50,250 bases of DNA from Candidatus Angelobacter sp. Gp1-AA117. GTDB taxonomy: Bacteria > Acidobacteriota > Terriglobia > Terriglobales > Acidobacteriaceae. Shown here one piece after another: positions 34,572 to 42,382 of this stretch. Each line of letters begins with the position of its first letter. The first letter of the stretch is position 1. The DNA is taken from the NCBI GenBank assembly GCA_003223515.1, contig QHVI01000063.1, positions 1-50,250 on the forward strand, given 5' to 3'. The position numbers and the translations under genes were made by a program. The notes below the pieces were generated by a model. That model made no database searches. It was not told the origin of the DNA and worked only from the letters and a program-made list of their open reading frames with translations.

Positions 34572-35846
34572 GTGCCTGCGAAAATCGATAACGGCTATAG
34601 TTTGCCGCCTGCTGATAGTGGGTCGCGGCTTCTTAATTGGATATCCAATGCGGCGATGTTCTTGGTGCACGTCGAGCGCCGTATTGATCCTTTCTTCCGT
34701 ACGCCCTTCGACTTCCTCTTCCGCGAGCTGCTTACATTGCTAACCAATGCTCTCATCAATCTGCAGCGCAAGAATGAAGGTTACAAGCTGGCGGAGGAAA
34801 GAATTCAGCCGGATGAGGAAGAGCATCTGAATGACATCATTGACACCATGGCCAACCAGATGCGCCGGCTTTGGCAGCTTGGGGATTACCAGCGTTGCGG
34901 CAACACCAAGACGCACGGGATCGTGCGTGGGGAATTGATCATCCGCGATGATATTCCCGAACACATGCGTCATGGTATTTTCGCGAAGCCACAAACATTC
35001 AAAGTGTGGGTCCGCTTTTCCGGCCCAGGCCCATATATAACCCCGGACATCGATGATGTAGGTTTTATGAGCATCAGCCTGAAGATCATGGGTGTGCTCG
35101 GGCCCAAGCTGATGGATGATGAGAAATTTACGCAGGACATGTTTGGCGTTTCCACGCCAACCTTCGTAACGGCAGACACCAAGTCGAATGCCGATCTACA
35201 GCACTGGAGTTATAAGAACGCGTCTATTTTTCATTTTCTGAAGTTCAGGAAGTCGCATGTGCTGGACTTTATCATGCAGGGACTCTGGCTCAGAACGCAG
35301 AGCAGCCCACTCGAAAGCCAGTATTTCAGTTGCGTTCCGTATCTGCTTGGCGAGGGGCAGGCGATGGTGTATTCGTTCTGGTCACGTCTCAAGACCAGAA
35401 CGCATATACCGCGATTGCCGCTGCGGCCCCCTGATAATTATCTGCGTGACGCGATGATCGCAACCCTGGCCAGACAGGATGTCGAGTTCGATATCAAGGC
35501 TCAGGTGCAGACAGATTCTTTCCGCATGCCCATCGAGAACAATGCCGTGTATTGGCCGCCACGGCTTTCACCGCGAGTACCAGTCGCGGTCCTGCGCATC
35601 CCCAAACAGAAATTTGACTCGCCCGAACAAATCGCGTTTCCCAGCATCTTGTCTTTCAATCCCTGGCACTGCATTCCCGAGCATCGTCCGCTGGGCAACC
35701 AGAGCCGTGCGCGCCAACGAATGTACAAAACGCTCTCCACTTTCCGGGAAACAGTGAACCACCTGAAACATTACGAGCCGACGGGCGACGAGACTTTTCC
35801 GTCTGCTGACATCGCGGCTCGTGAAAAAGTGCGGCGAACTGAGTAA
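34572..35846 (+). CDS. Catalase-family heme protein, short form
   Basis: About 424 residues of the catalase-related superfamily without the usual N-terminal arm and C-terminal domain. KTHGIVRGELIIRDDIPEHMRHGIFAKPQTFKVWVRFSGPGP carries the distal His and substrate-channel region. The C-terminal EHRPLGNQSRARQRMYKTLS contains an RxxxY motif (RQRMY) that would give the proximal Tyr ligand. These short forms include allene oxide synthase-like and organic-peroxide-dependent enzymes that act on lipid peroxides, though some retain catalase activity. ATG 34527 is in frame but overlaps the GMC gene; GTG 34572 leaves a divergent start region. Together with patatin and DyP genes nearby it hints at lipid-peroxide metabolism. 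Confidence 0.8.
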   Translation: MPAKIDNGYSLPPADSGSRLLNWISNAAMFLVHVERRIDPFFRTPFDFLFRELLTLLTNALINLQRKNEGYKLAEERIQPDEEEHLNDIIDTMANQMRRLWQLGDYQRCGNTKTHGIVRGELIIRDDIPEHMRHGIFAKPQTFKVWVRFSGPGPYITPDIDDVGFMSISLKIMGVLGPKLMDDEKFTQDMFGVSTPTFVTADTKSNADLQHWSYKNASIFHFLKFRKSHVLDFIMQGLWLRTQSSPLESQYFSCVPYLLGEGQAMVYSFWSRLKTRTHIPRLPLRPPDNYLRDAMIATLARQDVEFDIKAQVQTDSFRMPIENNAVYWPPRLSPRVPVAVLRIPKQKFDSPEQIAFPSILSFNPWHCIPEHRPLGNQSRARQRMYKTLSTFRETVNHLKHYEPTGDETFPSADIAAREKVRRTE

Positions 35847-36576
35847 TGATCCCCCGTATTTGCCTACACCCAATTGGGGGTGCGCTGCCAAACCACCTAC
35901 AGCCCGAAAGTTGATTCACGCCATCACCGAGTGACTGAACGATGAACCATTGAATTCAAGCTTCATCTAGCCACTCTTGGAAATTCGACTGGTCAGCACG
36001 TCTATGTGTATTTGAACCTTTGCTGCCGAGCATTGGTAGTCAAGTTGATTGATATCAGTTTGGATTTCATCTTTGCGACACTCCTTTACCAGATAGAGGC
36101 AGTGAGAAACCATTGGGAACCACTTTGAATGTTGATATTCTGACTGCCCTATCTGAATAGTGATCTGTCCCTTAGATCGTTTCAAGTTTGCCATGAGGCC
36201 GCATAGGCGAGCCGCAAATCTCACTGAGACTGGCACTTGATGAGTCAGAGAATAAGTGAGCCTTTGCTGAGTTCAACAATTGTGAAATAGATTTACGGTT
36301 CCGCAACGTGAAACAGAACTTCCAAAATTAGGAAACTGAAACCAAGCTTTGCTAGAGGATAGTGGAAGCACAGTTTTGTGTGAATCTCGAACGCCTGATG
36401 CAACATCAGGGGGGCTAGATGCTAATACCGGTACATATCCTTGATGCTCAATGAGTTCTACGAATGATTTCGCATGGCAAGCAGATACTGTAGTCGTTTT
36501 GTAGTTGTGAAAGCCTCAGAGTTCAACAGTCTGCAAGAGATTAAAGTGAACCCCTCAGGTAAGACAGTTGGCTCCA

Positions 36577-36626
36577 GGGCTCAAGCCCCTTTAATCTCAT
36601 CCTGTAACGCGGGCCTAAAGGCCCGC
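36577..36626. repeat. REP-like double hairpin
   Basis: Two small perfect stems: GGGCT-ca-AGCCC (36577-36588) and GCGGGCCT-aa-AGGCCCGC (36609-36626). The paired stems with T-rich flanks resemble the REP elements scattered between genes of acidobacteria. No gene ends close enough for these to be simple terminators. Confidence 0.55.
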
Positions 36627-36931
36627 TCTTCCACCAAGTCCTCATGGACACCCCTGATCCCGTCTTAAATTGGCAGATGATGCTGCCAGCTTCGTGTGTT
36701 CACCGAGCGAGGGGCAACCTTGTGATTGGCCTCTAACCGGGAATCTACGAACAAACGGTGCAGTTGCTGTTGCAACTGATGAAGTTGATATTTTCGTAAA
36801 ACCGGCGGGAACATAGCAGCGAGGTGCTCTGCGTTTTATTCCGGCGTTATTCTGGCGTTCCGGCCTTCGAGTGAGGTTCTTGAGTATCTCCTGATGGAGT
36901 CCGAGTTTCTTAAGTGTCAGTTGGTAGATGC

Positions 36932-36968
36932 CCGGATTCAACCACAGCGTAGCGGAGCCACAACCAAA
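36932..36968. repeat. CACAGCGTAGCGGAGCC element, copy 1
   Basis: A stretch reading ccggattcaaccacagcg, then tagcggagccacaaccaaa. It is repeated nearly exactly at 50028-50063 just after the SRPBCC gene, with one base missing. In both places it is followed by CGCAGAG- or CACAAAGG-type units, so it may be one end of a composite element. Confidence 0.6.
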
Positions 36969-36975
36969 GGCTTTA

Positions 36976-37010
36976 ACCGCAGAGAACGCAGAGAGCGCAG
37001 AGGAAGGCAA
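36976..37010. repeat. CGCAGAGA 9-base unit array
   Basis: Imperfect tandem units of about nine bases (CGCAGAGAA, CGCAGAGAG, CGCAGAGGA). The same kind of array occurs at 231-254, 7872-7905, 17851-17884, 37112-37147, 37266-37290 and 50066-50108. All are intergenic. Confidence 0.6.
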
Positions 37011-37086
37011 GTAAGCCGCGAATGACGCGAATCCCGCGAATTTACGCGAATTTTTACGTGCAAGTTTCGCTAATAGTTCTCCGCAC

Positions 37087-37232
37087 CTTGAGACGAATTT
37101 GATTGTTAGCAATGCAGAGGACCCAAAGGGCGCAGAGGAAGCAAAAGTAGTTGATGTGTCTGGCACTGTTTTTGTTCCTCAAGATTTTCGGTCCGCCAAA
37201 GCTGGCCTTGGAAGAGGTAAAAGCAGCATGAA
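37087..37232. repeat. Composite repeat, copies of 204-237 and 17879-17976
   Basis: Bases 37087-37120 equal 204-237 over 34 bases without a mismatch. They are followed by CGCAGAGG units and then by a block at 37140-37230 that matches 17879-17976 in ordered pieces (GCAAAAGTAGTT, GGCACTGTTTTTGTT, CTCAAGATTTTC, GCCAAAGCTGG, GGAAGAGGT). The two modules thus belong to one element, present here in its longest form. Confidence 0.6.
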
Positions 37233-37376
37233 AATCTTCGCAGGAACAAGAACTTTGGATATAGCAACGCAGAGGACGCAGAGGGAATTTAGGGATTCAG
37301 TTCTACCACGAAAGCACGGTATGGCGCGGCTCAAATAGCTTTATCAAATTCCGGCGGCCAAAGATTCTCCCGCGTA

Positions 37377-37400
37377 GCCGAGGGCGGCTATGCTCCATAA
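37377..37400. repeat. GCCGAGGGCGGCT repeat, copy 2
   Basis: 24 bases matching 7819-7842 with two differences. It lies just downstream of the stop of the CNNM/CorC-type gene. The palindromic-looking GCCgagGGC core could form a very small hairpin. Confidence 0.55.
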
Positions 37401-37418
37401 CGATTTTGGTGTTACGAA

Positions 37419-38765
37419 CTACTTCTTTTCTACTGCAACTTCGATCTTGACTCTTGCAATTCTGTGTCCTTCCATCTGCAATACCGTGTAGCGGCGGTCC
37501 TGGTATTCGAATGACTCTCCGCCTTTGGGAATCTTTCCGAGTTGTGACAGCACGAATCCCGCCAGGGTCTCGAATCCCTCATCGCGAGGCAGAGGAATTT
37601 CATATTGCACCTCAAGATCGCGGATGTTGGCTGAACCATCCAGTACGATTGCGCCGCCCGCTCCTACGGGGATCCCCGGGCGCTGGCTCACGTCAAATTC
37701 ATCTTCCAGTTCGCCGACAAGCTGCTCGAGAACGTCTTCCACGGTCACCACTCCGGAGGTGGAGCCGAACTCATCCACCACCACGGCGAGATGGCGCTTA
37801 CGTTTCTGGAATTCAACCAGGAGATCGGCAACCGTCTTGGCTTCAGGAACAAACAGAACCTCGCGCATGATGTTGCCTACTTTTACGCGCGAAGGAGTGC
37901 CACTCAGGGACATGCCGGCCATGAGCCGCATGTGCATCTGGCGCGAGAGGTCCTTGGAATAGAGCACGCCAATGATGTTTTCTTTGCCCTTCTCCGGATC
38001 GTAAACCGGCACGCGTGAATGTTGCTCTTCCACTACGCGCGCCATAGCGTCTTCCAGCGACATACCGGCAGGCAGCGAGAAGATGTTATGGCGCGGCACC
38101 ATGATCTCGCGCACGGTGAGATTACCCAACTCGAGCGCGTTGTGAATCATGTCTTCCTGGGCTTCGGGCAGGAGTCCAACCCGGCGGCTGGCGGTCACAA
38201 TCAGCTTCAGCTCTTCCGGGGAATGGACGCCGCCTTCCCGCATCAGGCGCGATCCGAATCCGCGCAGCACAAGGTTCGCCGACTTGTTCATGAAGAGCAG
38301 AAACGGATGCGCCAGGGTCATGAAGAAATCCATGGGCCCGGAGACGGCCAGCGCCACCCGCTCCGCACGCTGCAAGGCAAGTGATTTGGGAACCAGTTCG
38401 CCCAGCAACACGTGCATGTAGGTAATCACAATGAAGGCCAGGGTTGCCGCGATTCCATGGGCATAGATGCGGCCAAAGGGAATTCCCTGCATCAGCGGCT
38501 GAAGCAGGACAGCCAGGGTACCCTCGCCCACCCAGCCCAGGCCGAGGCTGGCCAGGGTGACGCCGAACTGCACGGCAGGAAGAAATTCGTCCAGCCGTTG
38601 CTGGATCTTCTGGACGGTGCGTGCCCCTATGCGCCGCTGCTCAATCAGTTGCTGAATGCGGGTATCGCGCAGGCTGACCATGGCGAATTCGGCCGCAACA
38701 AAAAAAGCGTTGGCCGCCACCAGCAGGACCACCAGGATGATCCGGAGCAGCACCAGAGAGATCAT
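37419..38765 (-). CDS. CNNM/CorC-type membrane protein (hemolysin family)
   Basis: A 448-residue inner-membrane protein with the standard domain order. A DUF21/CNNM membrane domain covers residues 1-190 (LVAANAFFVAAEFAMVSLRDTRIQQL, then GVTLASLGLGWVGEGTLA). A pair of CBS domains follows (EIMVPRHNIFSLPAGMSLEDAM to HLAVVVDEFGSTSGVVTVEDVLEQLVGELEDEFD). The C-terminal CorC_HlyC domain contains GFETLAGFVLSQLGKIPKGGESFEYQDRRYTVLQME. These proteins are linked to Mg/Co or Na/Mg transport; the old name hemolysin is not supported by function. It stands alone on the minus strand. An inverted-repeat element lies upstream at 38829-38971. Confidence 0.92.
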   Translation of the reverse strand: MISLVLLRIILVVLLVAANAFFVAAEFAMVSLRDTRIQQLIEQRRIGARTVQKIQQRLDEFLPAVQFGVTLASLGLGWVGEGTLAVLLQPLMQGIPFGRIYAHGIAATLAFIVITYMHVLLGELVPKSLALQRAERVALAVSGPMDFFMTLAHPFLLFMNKSANLVLRGFGSRLMREGGVHSPEELKLIVTASRRVGLLPEAQEDMIHNALELGNLTVREIMVPRHNIFSLPAGMSLEDAMARVVEEQHSRVPVYDPEKGKENIIGVLYSKDLSRQMHMRLMAGMSLSGTPSRVKVGNIMREVLFVPEAKTVADLLVEFQKRKRHLAVVVDEFGSTSGVVTVEDVLEQLVGELEDEFDVSQRPGIPVGAGGAIVLDGSANIRDLEVQYEIPLPRDEGFETLAGFVLSQLGKIPKGGESFEYQDRRYTVLQMEGHRIARVKIEVAVEKK

Positions 38766-38828
38766 AGGAAGTTCATTTTACCTGTTGGCTGGCGCATGGT
38801 TAAATAAACGATCACGCATCAGTAATAA

Positions 38829-38971
38829 GTTTGGTAAATGGGTAATTTGGTAAATGGGTAAATGAAGTTGGCGTTTACATTTTCTTTTACTCAAAGGGCG
38901 CATGTTTCGCCTAGGGACTGAACATTGGAAATTCAATTACTCACTTACCAAATTACTCATTTACCAAATTG
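38829..38971. repeat. Inverted-repeat element of about 140 bases
   Basis: The left arm 38829-38867 has units such as TTTGGTAAATGGGTAA twice. The right arm 38931-38970 is its reverse complement with about five differences over 39 bases. The roughly 63-base centre contains no ORF. RNA from it would form a long hairpin. It looks like a MITE-like or REP-like insertion between the PuuD-like and CNNM genes; no target duplication was identified. Confidence 0.55.
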
Positions 38972-39021
38972 CACGAGTCATCGACGATCTCGAAATGGCG
39001 AGTTCGATGATTTCACGAGCG

Positions 39022-39774
39022 TCATTGTCCGAACATAGGCCAGTGGCTTGCGGCTGCCATGAAGAACAGCATCGGGAATGTCAGAACGAAGTTGATGCGC
39101 GAGGCGAGCATTCCCAGGCGCGCCAGTTTGGCTGCCTCCGGCGGCAGGGGCTTTCCGCTGGTAATACTTTCATTGGTCCAGCGGATGATCTTCTTTTGTA
39201 TCCGCCAGATCAATCCCCATACGTTGAGCAGCATGAACCAGCCCAGTCCTCCGCCAATACCAATCGCCAGCAGACGATTACTCTCCCAGCCATGAGAGTT
39301 CAGCGACAAATAAAGCCAAGCCGCCGCAACCACCACAATTCCCATGATGGTTCCCAGCACCGGCCCGCGCCTCAGGGCCTCCGCAGGTCCCATGAGTAAT
39401 GCCATCTCAAGGATGAAGGCTGCCGTCCAGATCATGAAGAAGGTGCCAATTGCCTGACCACCGCTGGTCTGGGCGTTGTGGGCATCGGCAGCAACGATGG
39501 TCATCCAGTACCAGATTCCGGCCAGCACGGTTACCACCGCAGCCCAGCGAAACCACCAGAGTGCGCGGGGCATGAGCGTGACTACAACCCTGGGACGGAC
39601 GTTGGGATCCATTTCCTGCAGCACAGGCGTATTCACCAGCAAAAAGAAGTAGAGCAGGCCCACCCAGGTGATGCCGGCGATCAGATGAATCCAGCGCAGA
39701 AGAATGAGAAGGTTAGCCGAGCCTCCCGGCAACATCACATGCGGCAAGTTCATGAGGGCCAGAATTAATTCCAT
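39022..39774 (-). CDS. PuuD-like (urate hydroxylase N-domain type) membrane protein
   Basis: 250 residues with about seven hydrophobic segments. RWIHLIAGITWVGLLYFFLLVNTPVLQEMDP, followed by LMPRALWWFRWAAVVTVLAGIWYW, matches the membrane domain of PuuD-type urate hydroxylases (DUF989). The conserved His and Trp are in the first and second helices. The cytochrome c domain found in the urate-oxidising members is absent, and no purine genes are nearby. So oxidation of urate is unproven and it may be a general membrane heme-type protein. ATG 39774. Upstream spacer of 222 bases separates it from the divergent HlyD gene. Confidence 0.75.
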   Translation of the reverse strand: MELILALMNLPHVMLPGGSANLLILLRWIHLIAGITWVGLLYFFLLVNTPVLQEMDPNVRPRVVVTLMPRALWWFRWAAVVTVLAGIWYWMTIVAADAHNAQTSGGQAIGTFFMIWTAAFILEMALLMGPAEALRRGPVLGTIMGIVVVAAAWLYLSLNSHGWESNRLLAIGIGGGLGWFMLLNVWGLIWRIQKKIIRWTNESITSGKPLPPEAAKLARLGMLASRINFVLTFPMLFFMAAASHWPMFGQ

Positions 39775-39996
39775 TCAGATTCCTCTATCCGTCTGAAATG
39801 ACTGCTTTTCCAGGCACAGCCGAGGCTACCGAAAACACCCGGAAATGGCAATGTGTGCCTGAATTTCCTGCTCTCCTTTCCACCGGATACGCGGTCTAAC
39901 GCAATGCAGAGGAGCCGGGAATAATTCTGCCATCCGGGAACTTATTTCAGCCGCCGCGCGTATTTACAGGCAGACCAGAAGAGAAGGGAGACTTCC

Positions 39997-41199
39997 GTGG
40001 CAAACGGCAAAAAAGGCAAGAAGCGGCTGATCTTCATCCTCAGCTCTGTAAGCGTAATCATTCTTATTGTGGTTGGGGCAGTAGCAGCCACCCGGGGTGG
40101 CAACCGTATTGATTCCTCCAAGCTGGCCAAAGTAGAGCGCGGCGACTTGGCTAAGAACGTTGTAGCCACAGGCAAAATCCAGGCCATTACGCAGGTGGAC
40201 GTGAAATCGAAAGCCAGCGGCATCGTCAAGAAGCTGCTGGTGGATTATGGCCAGCCAGTAAAGCAGGGGCAGGTGCTGGTAGAGCTGGACAAAGAAGAAA
40301 TCCAGGCGCGGGTGAACCAGCAGCGCGCCTCACTGGAAGCTGCCGAAGCTGCGGCTCACGCCGCCGCAGCAGATTTGCAGCATGCCCGGGTGGATGCCGA
40401 AGGCCCCGATGTGCCCATGCTGAAACGCGCTTACGAACGCGCCCAGCAGATGGCCAAAGATGGAGTCGTTTCCCAGGCTCAACTTGATGATGCTCAGAAA
40501 AACTATGAGATGGCCGTGAACAAGCAGCGGTTGGGCAAAGCCAATGAGGTTGTGGCAGAAGCCAAACTCAGGCAGGCGCGGGCTCAGGTCTCACAGGCTA
40601 AAGCGCAGCTTGCCCAGACGGAAGAGGAATATAGCAACTCCACCATCGTTTCTCCCATGGATGGGATTGTGCTCTCGCGCAATGTAGAGGTTGGCGACGC
40701 TGTCAGCTCCATTCTGGTTGTGGGTTCTTCAGCCACGCTGCTCATGACCGTGGGAGACACACGCGAAGTTTATGTAAAGGGCAAGGTGGATGAGAGCGAC
40801 ATCGCCAAGGTTTATATAGGCCAGCCTGCGCGAATCAAAGTGGAGTCATTCAAAGACCGCACCTTCAATGGAAGGATCACCAAGATTTCTCCCATGGGAG
40901 TGGAAAAGGACAACGTGACCACCTTCGAAGTGCGGGTCTCGATTGACAACTCCAAGGGTGAACTTAAATCGATGATGACTGCCAATGCCGAAATCCTGCT
41001 GGAAGAGCACAAGAACGTGCTGATGGTTCCGGAAGGCGCGCTGATCTATGACAAAGACCGCAATGCTTCCGTCGAGGTGCCCGACCCGAATGCAAGGGAC
41101 GGCAAGCGGAAACTGGCGGTCAACGTGGGAATTTCCAACGGCTCCAAGACAGAACTGCTCTCCGGACTGAAAGAGGGCAATGAGGTAGTTCTGCAATAG
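39997..41199 (+). CDS. HlyD/MacA-type periplasmic adaptor protein
   Basis: A 400-residue membrane-fusion protein. One membrane anchor (RLIFILSSVSVIILIVVGAVAAT) is followed by a barrel/lipoyl half (VVATGKIQAITQVDVKSKASGIVKKLLVDYGQPVKQGQVLVELD). A coiled-coil hairpin runs from about 100 to 205 (AAEAAAHAAAADLQHARV to AQVSQAKAQLAQTEEEYSN). The second lipoyl half is STIVSPMDGIVLSRNVEVGDAV, then the beta-barrel and membrane-proximal domains. Adaptors link an inner-membrane ABC or RND pump to an outer-membrane channel, but neither partner is in the window. GTG 39997 has GGGAG six bases upstream. The DUF4097 gene follows 18 bases after its stop. Confidence 0.9.
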   Translation: MANGKKGKKRLIFILSSVSVIILIVVGAVAATRGGNRIDSSKLAKVERGDLAKNVVATGKIQAITQVDVKSKASGIVKKLLVDYGQPVKQGQVLVELDKEEIQARVNQQRASLEAAEAAAHAAAADLQHARVDAEGPDVPMLKRAYERAQQMAKDGVVSQAQLDDAQKNYEMAVNKQRLGKANEVVAEAKLRQARAQVSQAKAQLAQTEEEYSNSTIVSPMDGIVLSRNVEVGDAVSSILVVGSSATLLMTVGDTREVYVKGKVDESDIAKVYIGQPARIKVESFKDRTFNGRITKISPMGVEKDNVTTFEVRVSIDNSKGELKSMMTANAEILLEEHKNVLMVPEGALIYDKDRNASVEVPDPNARDGKRKLAVNVGISNGSKTELLSGLKEGNEVVLQ

Positions 41200-41217
41200 C
41201 TAGGATCAGGAGGGAAA

Positions 41218-42195
41218 ATGAAATCCAGGAGAATTCTTACTCTCGCTCTATCGCTTTTTGCTTTCGGCGCTGTGCAACTCCACGCGACTGAAACCGGCGG
41301 CTTTGATAAGACGCTGCAAGTCAACGGAAACGTGGATCTCAATGTAGTTTCCGGCTCCGGGAATATCACTGTGCATACCGGGGCAAGCAGCGTGGTGCAC
41401 ATCTCGGCAAAAATTCGCGCTCGTGATCAATGGTTTGGCGGCGGCATGAGCGCGCATGAGAAAATCCAGAAGATCCAGGCCAATCCTCCGATCGAACAGA
41501 CCGGAAACTCCATCCGTATTGGCAGGATTGAAGACCACGAACTGCAGCAGAATGTTTCCATCGATTATGATCTTACAGTGCCCGCGCAAACCAGGCTTAC
41601 ATCCGTGACCGGTTCGGGAGACCAGAACATCAATGGAGTTCAGCTTGCAGTGAGCGCCAAGACCGGCTCGGGAAATATCACTCTGGATAACATCGGCGCT
41701 GATGTGCGGGTGAGTTCCGGCTCCGGCGATTTAAAAATCAATTCCATCAAGGGAGCCCTGGCTGCTTCGGCGGGCAGCGGAAATATCCGTGGTGGCGGTA
41801 TTGCAGGGGAGATCAACGCTAATACCGGCAGCGGTGAGGTTGAGTTGGAACAAGCGGGTTCCGGCAACGTAAAAGTTGGTACCGGCTCCGGTAATGTTAA
41901 GCTGCGCGGCGTAAAGCGTGGATTGAGAGTCGAAACCGGCAGCGGTGATATCCGTGTTGACGGTGAACCCACCGGCGATTGGCACGCAAGCGCGGGCTCA
42001 GGCAACATCGATCTACGCGTTCCCGCCTCAACTTCTTTCAATATCGATGCTAGAACTTCGTCAGGCACTCTGCGGATGAACCGCCCAGTCACCATGCAGG
42101 GAAATCTCGGGAACAAGCATGTTCAGGGTAAAGTAGGAAATGGGGGGGTATTGGTCGACCTGCATACCGGGTCGGGCGATATCCAAGTTGAGTAA
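41218..42195 (+). CDS. Exported DUF4097-type beta-helix protein
   Basis: A 325-residue exported protein with a signal peptide (MKSRRILTLALSLFAFGAVQLHA). The mature part is built of short repeats of the type TGSGNI/SGSGDL (VVSGSGNITVHTG, VTGSGDQNINGV, KTGSGNITLDNI, SSGSGDLKINSI, NTGSGEVELEQ, GTGSGNVKLRGV, ETGSGDIRVDGE, SAGSGNIDLRV). This is the DUF4097 parallel beta-helix pattern of putative adhesin-like proteins. Function is unknown. GGAGG is well spaced before ATG 41218. It is in one operon with the adaptor gene and ends at the terminator at 42220. Confidence 0.88.
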   Translation: MKSRRILTLALSLFAFGAVQLHATETGGFDKTLQVNGNVDLNVVSGSGNITVHTGASSVVHISAKIRARDQWFGGGMSAHEKIQKIQANPPIEQTGNSIRIGRIEDHELQQNVSIDYDLTVPAQTRLTSVTGSGDQNINGVQLAVSAKTGSGNITLDNIGADVRVSSGSGDLKINSIKGALAASAGSGNIRGGGIAGEINANTGSGEVELEQAGSGNVKVGTGSGNVKLRGVKRGLRVETGSGDIRVDGEPTGDWHASAGSGNIDLRVPASTSFNIDARTSSGTLRMNRPVTMQGNLGNKHVQGKVGNGGVLVDLHTGSGDIQVE

Positions 42196-42219
42196 GCTCC
42201 TCTAGCTAGCTGCAAATGC

Positions 42220-42252
42220 GCGGGAATGGATCTTTCCATTCCCGCTTTTTTT
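42220..42252 (+). terminator. Rho-independent terminator
   Basis: Perfect 11-base arms GCGGGAATGGA (42220-42230) and TCCATTCCCGC (42235-42245), loop TCTT, followed by seven T (42246-42252). It lies 24 bases after the DUF4097 stop and closes the adaptor-DUF4097 operon. Confidence 0.9.
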
Positions 42253-42382
42253 GTGCTAAGGCATACCAGGACAGCTTGCTGACAAACTTTCACAGATTGC
42301 TCCAATTAGACCACCGACTATCCTAAATAACGTGCTTTGACTTCCAATCGGCAGCTTATAATATCCTCGCCACAAATGCATT

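Larger units (their letters stand above)
35847..37418. other. 1.6 kb without a convincing gene, repeat-rich
   Basis: No frame here has recognisable protein similarity. A 75-89 residue minus-strand frame (35967-36236) has no good ribosome site and no known motif. From 36560 on the stretch is a mosaic of intergenic repeats: two hairpins at 36577-36626, an aaccacagcgtagcggagcc element at 36938-36967, CGCAGAG units at 36976-37003 and 37266-37285, and copies of elements found at 204-237, 17879-17976 and 7819-7842. It could be decayed mobile or accessory DNA. Confidence 0.5.

Noticed and set aside
35967-36236. 89-residue frame on the minus strand in the long spacer
   Set aside because: No Shine-Dalgarno, no family pattern and no support from context. 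It could be a real small gene but cannot be shown.
36642-37166. 174-residue frame on the minus strand
   Set aside because: It translates the CGCAGAG arrays and other repeat DNA, is low-complexity and has no ribosome site.
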